Source: Thermodesulfobacteriaceae bacterium (GTDB lineage Bacteria > Desulfobacterota > Dissulfuribacteria > Dissulfuribacterales > UBA3076). Taken from it: DNA of 9,510 nt. Shown here piece after piece: positions 5,481 through 9,510 of the stretch. Both the position numbers and the translations under genes were made by a program. The stretch lies in NCBI GenBank assembly GCA_012961845.1, contig DTYO01000208.1, positions 1-9,510 on the forward strand, given 5' to 3'. The notes beneath the pieces were generated by a model. That model saw only the letters and a list, made by a program, of their open reading frames with translations. It did no database searches and had not been told where the DNA came from. Within the stretch, counting starts at the first letter, position 1. The number at the start of each line of letters is the position of its first letter.

Positions 5481-6182
5481 TTGCCAAGGCAATCCATTCT
5501 CATAATCGAGGACGATGAGGACATTCAGCGTATGCTGACCTATCAGCTGGTGAAGAACGGCTTCAACGTCTCATGCGCCGATTCCGGTGAAGATGGTCTT
5601 GAGCTGCTGGCCGGTGAATCCTTTGACTGCGTGATCCTGGACATCATGCTCCCATCCATGGATGGGCTCGAAGTGTGCTCCAGGATAAGAAAGGACAAGG
5701 ATACGGCCTCCATTCCCATCCTGATGCTCACTGCCAGGTCTGAGGAAGAGGACATGATTACAGGGTTTGATTCCGGAGCCGACGACTATGTCACCAAGCC
5801 CTTCAGTCCCAAGGTGCTCATGGCCAGGATACAGGTACTGCTCAGGAAGAGAAGGCAGAGCACGAAATCTGCCGGGAGCGACAGCAGGCTTGATGCCGGT
5901 TCGGGGCTCAAGGTCGATCTCGATGGGTTTTCCGCCACCCTGAACGGCAGGCCGCTTCCCCTTACTGCCACTGAGTTCAAGATCCTTTCCCTGCTGGCTA
6001 AGCAGCCGGGCAGAGTCTTCTCCAGGCAGCAGATCATAGACGATGTCATGGGCTACGGATACGTGGTGTCCACCAGGGCGGTGGACGTCCAGATCCACGG
6101 GCTCAGGAAGAAGCTTGGTCCCGCAGGCGCCCTGATAGAGACAGTCAGGAGCATCGGCTACAGGTTCAAGGGTGGCGGGTAG
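5481..6182 (+). CDS. phoB: Phosphate regulon response regulator PhoB (OmpR/PhoB family)
   Basis: A cytoplasmic transcription factor, phosphorylated by PhoR, that should activate pstSCAB-phoU and its own operon. The 233-residue product has a receiver domain (about 4-120) with acidic pocket D11/D12, phosphoacceptor D54 in VILDIMLP, T84 in MLTAR and K106 in TKPFSP. A linker follows, then a winged-helix DNA-binding domain (about 135-231) with LTATEFKILSLL, the RAVDVQIHGLRKKL recognition region and the IGYRFKGG ending. The start is TTG at 5481, with AGGAG 6 bases upstream; the peptide then reads PRQSILIIEDDED, as expected for the family. The specific call as PhoB rests on the pst and phoR context, because OmpR-family receivers are alike. 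No clear dedicated promoter is seen: the 230 bp upstream are occupied by the minus-strand repeat ORF. Confidence 0.93.
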   Translation: MPRQSILIIEDDEDIQRMLTYQLVKNGFNVSCADSGEDGLELLAGESFDCVILDIMLPSMDGLEVCSRIRKDKDTASIPILMLTARSEEEDMITGFDSGADDYVTKPFSPKVLMARIQVLLRKRRQSTKSAGSDSRLDAGSGLKVDLDGFSATLNGRPLPLTATEFKILSLLAKQPGRVFSRQQIIDDVMGYGYVVSTRAVDVQIHGLRKKLGPAGALIETVRSIGYRFKGGG

Positions 6183-6222
6183 TGGCCTCTTCTTTGTGTC
6201 TTCGCGGTGAAGGAAGAGCCTC

Positions 6223-8073
6223 ATGAAGATGCGGCCTCTTTTCTGGTACATCTTCGTATGGACCATTGCCATCGCCATGGCGGTGGCCCTTTTCGCTACA
6301 GTCTTTTTCTACAAGGAATTCAAGGAGTTCTTCTTTGTGACAGAAAGGGAGAGTCTATTCGAGAGCGCGTCAATAGTCAGGATTCCGCTCCTTTCCATGG
6401 TGTACCGTAACAACATGGACGTGCTTGCCAGATATGTGACGGAAGCTGGCAGGGAATCGGCAATACGCATCACTGTGATCGACCTGGACGGCCGGGTCCT
6501 CGCCGACTCCGACAGGGATGCCGGCTCCATGGAGAACCACGGTACCAGGCCGGAGGTGCTTGAGGCCATGAGGAGCGGACGGGGCTCGGCCATAAGGTTC
6601 AGCAGCACTCTGGGCAGGCACATGCTCTACGCGGCTCAGCTGCTTGAACCTCCAGATGGAGGAAGAGCCTCGGCCCGCAGGGGGGCTGGCATACTGCGCC
6701 TTGCCGTGCCCCTGACGGCTCTTCAAGACAGGCTCATTTCCTTTCAGACCAATATAGTGCTTGGAATGGCAGGTCTGGTGCTTTTTGCAGTGCTTGCCGC
6801 ATATGCTGCGTCCAGGCTGATCAGCCGCCCGCTCCAGGAGCTTGAGGCAAGGGCCCAGCGTCTTGCAGGCTGTGATTTTTCAGCAAAATTTAAGCTCAGG
6901 GAGCGCTCGTCCGTATATCAGGAGGTCCTAAGCCTCCAGGACTCCCTCACCCACATGGCCTGCCAGTTAGAAAAGAGGTTTTCAGAGCTCCAGCGCCAGA
7001 AGGAGAGGCTTGAGCTGGTCTTCTCCAGCATGAAGGAGGCGGTGATAGTTCTCGACAGGGCAGGCAGGATTAGGAGCATAAACAGCACTGCTGTCAGGCT
7101 CTTCGGCAAGGACAAGGAACAGTGTATGGGAAGGCCGATACAGTCCGTTATCCGCAACCTGGACATGCAGCGCCATCTGGAAAAGGTTTTCTCCTCTAGG
7201 CAGGATTGCGAAGAGGAGATCATGTTCTCTTCACAGGATGACCCTTCCAAGAAACGCTATTTCTATGTGCGGACGGTCATGCTCAAGGGCCCTGATGACC
7301 TGCCAGGGCTGCTGGTGGTAATGGACGACGTGACGAGACTGAGGCGTCTTGAGAGTATCAGGCAGGACTTTGTATCGAACGTCTCTCATGAGCTAAAGAC
7401 CCCGATTACCTCCATTAAGGGCTATGTGGAGATTCTGCTCGATGGGAGTATGGAGGAGAAGAAGACTGCAGAGGAGTTCCTGAGGATCGTAGCGAGGCAG
7501 GCGGCGAGGCTTGAGGCCATAGTGGAGGATCTGCTGTCTCTTTCGAGGATAGAGGGGGAATCCGACAGTACGGTCAGGCCGGCTAGGGAGTGGACGGATC
7601 TGTGTCAGATTATCAAGCAGGCAGCGGAGACCTGCGGGCTGAGCGCAGAGGAGAAAGATGTCTCCATAAGACTTGAATGTCGCGGACCGCTTGAGGCGCT
7701 GGTCAATCCGCGCCTCATGGAGCAGGCGGTGAGCAACCTCATCATAAATGCGGTCAAATACAGTCCGGAGGGTTCAGAGGTGGTGGCAGAGGCGGGCCTG
7801 AGCGGCGCAGACTCAGGGCGCGGACAGATAACCATAACGGTGAGCGACAGCGGCCCCGGCATCCCCAGGGAGCACCAGGACCGGATCTTCGAGCGCTTCT
7901 ACCGGGTGGACAAGGCCCGCAGCAGAAAGCTCGGCGGAACAGGCCTCGGGCTTGCCATAGTAAAGCACGTGGTGGAGTCCCACGGGGGCACGGTCCACGT
8001 GAAGAGTGAGCCTGGCAGGGGCAGCACCTTCTACATTCGTTTGCCTGTTGGCCGTCAAGGAGCTGAGACATAG
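6223..8073 (+). CDS. phoR: Phosphate regulon sensor histidine kinase PhoR
   Basis: An inner-membrane sensor kinase, partner of the adjacent PhoB. The 616-residue product has TM1 at about 7-29, an extracytoplasmic region of about 145 residues, TM2 at about 177-197, a HAMP linker to about 250, a PAS domain at about 262-370, and a catalytic core. Catalytic motifs are intact: H389 in NVSHELKTP, N509 in the N box (NLIINAVKYS), D542 in DSGPGIP, FERFYRVDKARSR, and the G2 loop GGTGLGLA from 571. It starts at the ATG at 6223 with AAGGA upstream, 40 bp after phoB, so the two are co-transcribed. Enterobacterial PhoR has almost no periplasmic part, so this longer form is of the type seen in Gram-positive bacteria and many other phyla. 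In such systems Pst and PhoU may still relay the phosphate signal, possibly through the PAS/HAMP region. Confidence 0.93.
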   Translation: MKMRPLFWYIFVWTIAIAMAVALFATVFFYKEFKEFFFVTERESLFESASIVRIPLLSMVYRNNMDVLARYVTEAGRESAIRITVIDLDGRVLADSDRDAGSMENHGTRPEVLEAMRSGRGSAIRFSSTLGRHMLYAAQLLEPPDGGRASARRGAGILRLAVPLTALQDRLISFQTNIVLGMAGLVLFAVLAAYAASRLISRPLQELEARAQRLAGCDFSAKFKLRERSSVYQEVLSLQDSLTHMACQLEKRFSELQRQKERLELVFSSMKEAVIVLDRAGRIRSINSTAVRLFGKDKEQCMGRPIQSVIRNLDMQRHLEKVFSSRQDCEEEIMFSSQDDPSKKRYFYVRTVMLKGPDDLPGLLVVMDDVTRLRRLESIRQDFVSNVSHELKTPITSIKGYVEILLDGSMEEKKTAEEFLRIVARQAARLEAIVEDLLSLSRIEGESDSTVRPAREWTDLCQIIKQAAETCGLSAEEKDVSIRLECRGPLEALVNPRLMEQAVSNLIINAVKYSPEGSEVVAEAGLSGADSGRGQITITVSDSGPGIPREHQDRIFERFYRVDKARSRKLGGTGLGLAIVKHVVESHGGTVHVKSEPGRGSTFYIRLPVGRQGAET

Positions 8074-8268
8074 AGATAAATCAAAGCAGAAACAGGCCTG
8101 GAGGCCCACGACTTTATTGCTCAACAGGCCTGATTACTGTTAAAGACAAACATTGTGGTCAAGGGCTCATTACCCAGATGGATGGCGATCCTATTTCAAT
8201 TTGCGTCCGAAAAATGCTCAAAATATCTGCAGACAGCATAAAGAGGGACACAGAGCGATGAGTCACTG
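8074..8268. other. Convergent intergenic region between phoR and guaB, with a duplicated palindrome
   Basis: These 195 bp separate the convergent ends of phoR and guaB and hold no recognisable gene. The 10-mer AACAGGCCTG occurs twice, at 8091-8100 and 8123-8132. Its CAGGCCTG part is a perfect palindrome, so the copies are both direct repeats and the arms of a possible 8-bp stem with a 24-base loop. A smaller stem, GGCC-TGGA-GGCC at 8096-8106, is followed on the minus strand by a T-rich stretch. Either could act as a weak two-way terminator, but no classic hairpin plus T-tract is present. The rest (about 8133-8268) shows nothing I can assign. Confidence 0.4.
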
Positions 8269-9510
8269 TCAATGTTCCACCCAGTAATTGGGGGATTCTT
8301 TGGTGATTATCACGTCATGTACGTGGCTTTCCTTGAGTCCGGCCGGGCTGATCCGGACAAACCGTGCGTTCTTTCTCAGTTCTTCAATGGTTTTGCATCC
8401 AAGATATCCCATGCCTGATCTGATTCCACCTATCAACTGAAAAATCGTGGCGGCAAGGGGGCCTCTGTAGGGAACTCTCCCCTCTATTCCTTCCGGCACC
8501 AACTTGGATACAGTTCGTACACGCTCTTGGAAGTACCTGTCCTTGCTGCCCTCTTTCATTGCACCAAGCGACCCCATTCCCCTGTAAACCTTGTATTGTC
8601 TTCCGCGGTACAACTCCAGTTCTCCAGGACTTTCATCTGTGCCTGCCAGAAGGCTGCCGACCATGATTGTGTGGGCGCCTGCCCCTATGGCCTTAGTCAG
8701 ATCACCAGAGAATTTTATGCCGCCGTCTCCAATTACAGGTTTGCCGTATTTTTCCGCAACGACCGCGCAGTTGTGGATTGCAGTGAGTTGAGGTACGCCC
8801 ACGCCTGCTATGACTCGGGTGGTACAGATGGAGCCCGGCCCGACTCCTACCTTGATTGCGTCGGCTCCGGCCTTGAGAAGGGCTTCCGCACCTTCTGCGG
8901 TTGCTACATTTCCTGCAATAAGCTGAAGATTCTGAAATGTCTTTTTGATTTCATGAACTGCTTCAATGACATTTAGGGAATGGCCGTGGGCCGAGTCCAC
9001 GACTATTACATCCACACCTGCCTGGATCAGGACTTCTACATGGGAGAGCCTGTTTTCTCCAACTCCGACTGCTGCTCCGACCCTGAGGCGCCCCAAGTTG
9101 TCCTTGCAGGCAAACGGATATTTCTTAATTTTTTCAATATCTTTTACGGTGATAAGGCCTTTGAGCGTGCCGTCATCGTCGACCACCAGGAGTTTTTCTA
9201 TCCTGTGTTTATGCAGCAGGGACTTTGATTCCTCAAGAGTTATCCCTACAGGAGCAGTGACGAGATTTTCCGTAGTCATCACCGAACGAACCTGGAGATC
9301 CCAGTCAGTTTTAAACCTGAGGTCACGGTTTGTTACTATCCCCGCCAGTTTCCCGTTTTCAACCACCGGGACCCCTGAGATTCTATAGTCCCTCATGATC
9401 TGCTGTACTTCCCAGATTCTCTGATCAGGTGTGACTGTGACCGGATCGATGATCATTCCGCTTTCAGATTTTTTTACCTTGTCGATTTCCTGTGCCTGTC
9501 TTTCAATGGA
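8269..9510 (-). CDS. guaB: Inosine-5'-monophosphate dehydrogenase (N-terminus beyond the window)
   Basis: IMP dehydrogenase oxidises IMP to XMP with NAD+, the committed step of GMP synthesis, in the cytosol. 413 residues are visible; the frame runs unbroken to the edge (SIERQAQEIDKVKKSESGM precedes IIDPVTVTP). Roughly the first 75 of a usual ~490 residues should lie outside. A start at the internal ATG at 9456 would cut the barrel and is rejected. Two CBS domains (Bateman module) occupy the first ~115 visible residues (ISGVPVVENGKLAGIVTNRD and IEKLLVVDDDGTLKGLIT). The barrel follows, with VVDSAHGHS, the catalytic loop GVGPGSICTTR (active-site Cys codon at 8824-8826), GDGGIKFSGD, and the flap/YRGMGSLGAM region. 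All catalytic motifs are present. It ends with TGA at 8269, convergent with phoR, and guaA does not follow. Confidence 0.97.
   Translation of the reverse strand, partial: SIERQAQEIDKVKKSESGMIIDPVTVTPDQRIWEVQQIMRDYRISGVPVVENGKLAGIVTNRDLRFKTDWDLQVRSVMTTENLVTAPVGITLEESKSLLHKHRIEKLLVVDDDGTLKGLITVKDIEKIKKYPFACKDNLGRLRVGAAVGVGENRLSHVEVLIQAGVDVIVVDSAHGHSLNVIEAVHEIKKTFQNLQLIAGNVATAEGAEALLKAGADAIKVGVGPGSICTTRVIAGVGVPQLTAIHNCAVVAEKYGKPVIGDGGIKFSGDLTKAIGAGAHTIMVGSLLAGTDESPGELELYRGRQYKVYRGMGSLGAMKEGSKDRYFQERVRTVSKLVPEGIEGRVPYRGPLAATIFQLIGGIRSGMGYLGCKTIEELRKNARFVRISPAGLKESHVHDVIITKESPNYWVEH

Noticed and set aside
5571..6278. A 235-codon minus-strand frame opposite phoB
   Set aside because: phoB on the other strand has every expected motif. 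The antisense translation shows no domain and is a shadow frame.
8269..9456. guaB starting at the ATG at 9456
   Set aside because: The frame continues to the window edge with residues that match the conserved IMP dehydrogenase stretch before the CBS domains, so the gene is cut by the window and does not start here.
1..9510. CRISPR arrays, tRNA or rRNA genes, transposases, and integration sites
   Set aside because: None was seen on either strand. The only repeats are the short ones listed, and no recombinase or transposase motif is present.

Overview
The window reads as a chromosomal segment of a Gram-negative bacterium with moderately high GC. The style of the phosphate genes (PstS with a Sec signal peptide, a PhoR with two membrane segments plus HAMP and PAS, and phoU closing the pst operon) would suit a deltaproteobacterium (Desulfobacterota). 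That placement is an inference from general resemblance, with no marker gene to confirm it.

Layout: positions 66-4681 on the minus strand hold a complete high-affinity phosphate operon in the order pstS-pstC-pstA-pstB-phoU, tightly packed with overlapping or nearly touching genes. Positions 4682-5480 form a divergent control region. It contains a candidate minus-strand promoter for pstS, an array of 11-bp direct repeats that looks like a Pho box, a 53-codon ORF with a strong Shine-Dalgarno, a GC-rich hairpin, and a minus-strand ORF of 58 codons (or more) made of two tandem copies of an unrecognised 24-25 residue repeat. Positions 5481-8073 on the plus strand hold the two-component pair phoB-phoR. 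After a 195-bp gap without a recognisable gene, guaB (IMP dehydrogenase) lies on the minus strand and runs off the right edge, lacking its N-terminus.

How it works together: PstS captures phosphate in the periplasm, PstC and PstA form the channel, PstB supplies ATP hydrolysis, and PhoU links transporter state to the kinase PhoR. PhoR phosphorylates PhoB, which should bind the repeat array between pstS and phoB. That whole circuit is present here. guaB is a housekeeping purine gene pointing the opposite way and is probably unrelated.

The least explained element is the small protein repeat (core PDxxxREFxxDxKxRG...LW). Two copies sit directly upstream of phoB on the opposite strand. A third begins exactly at the phoU stop codon and runs off the left edge. 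All three read on the minus strand, so the Pho locus is bracketed by members of one repeat family.
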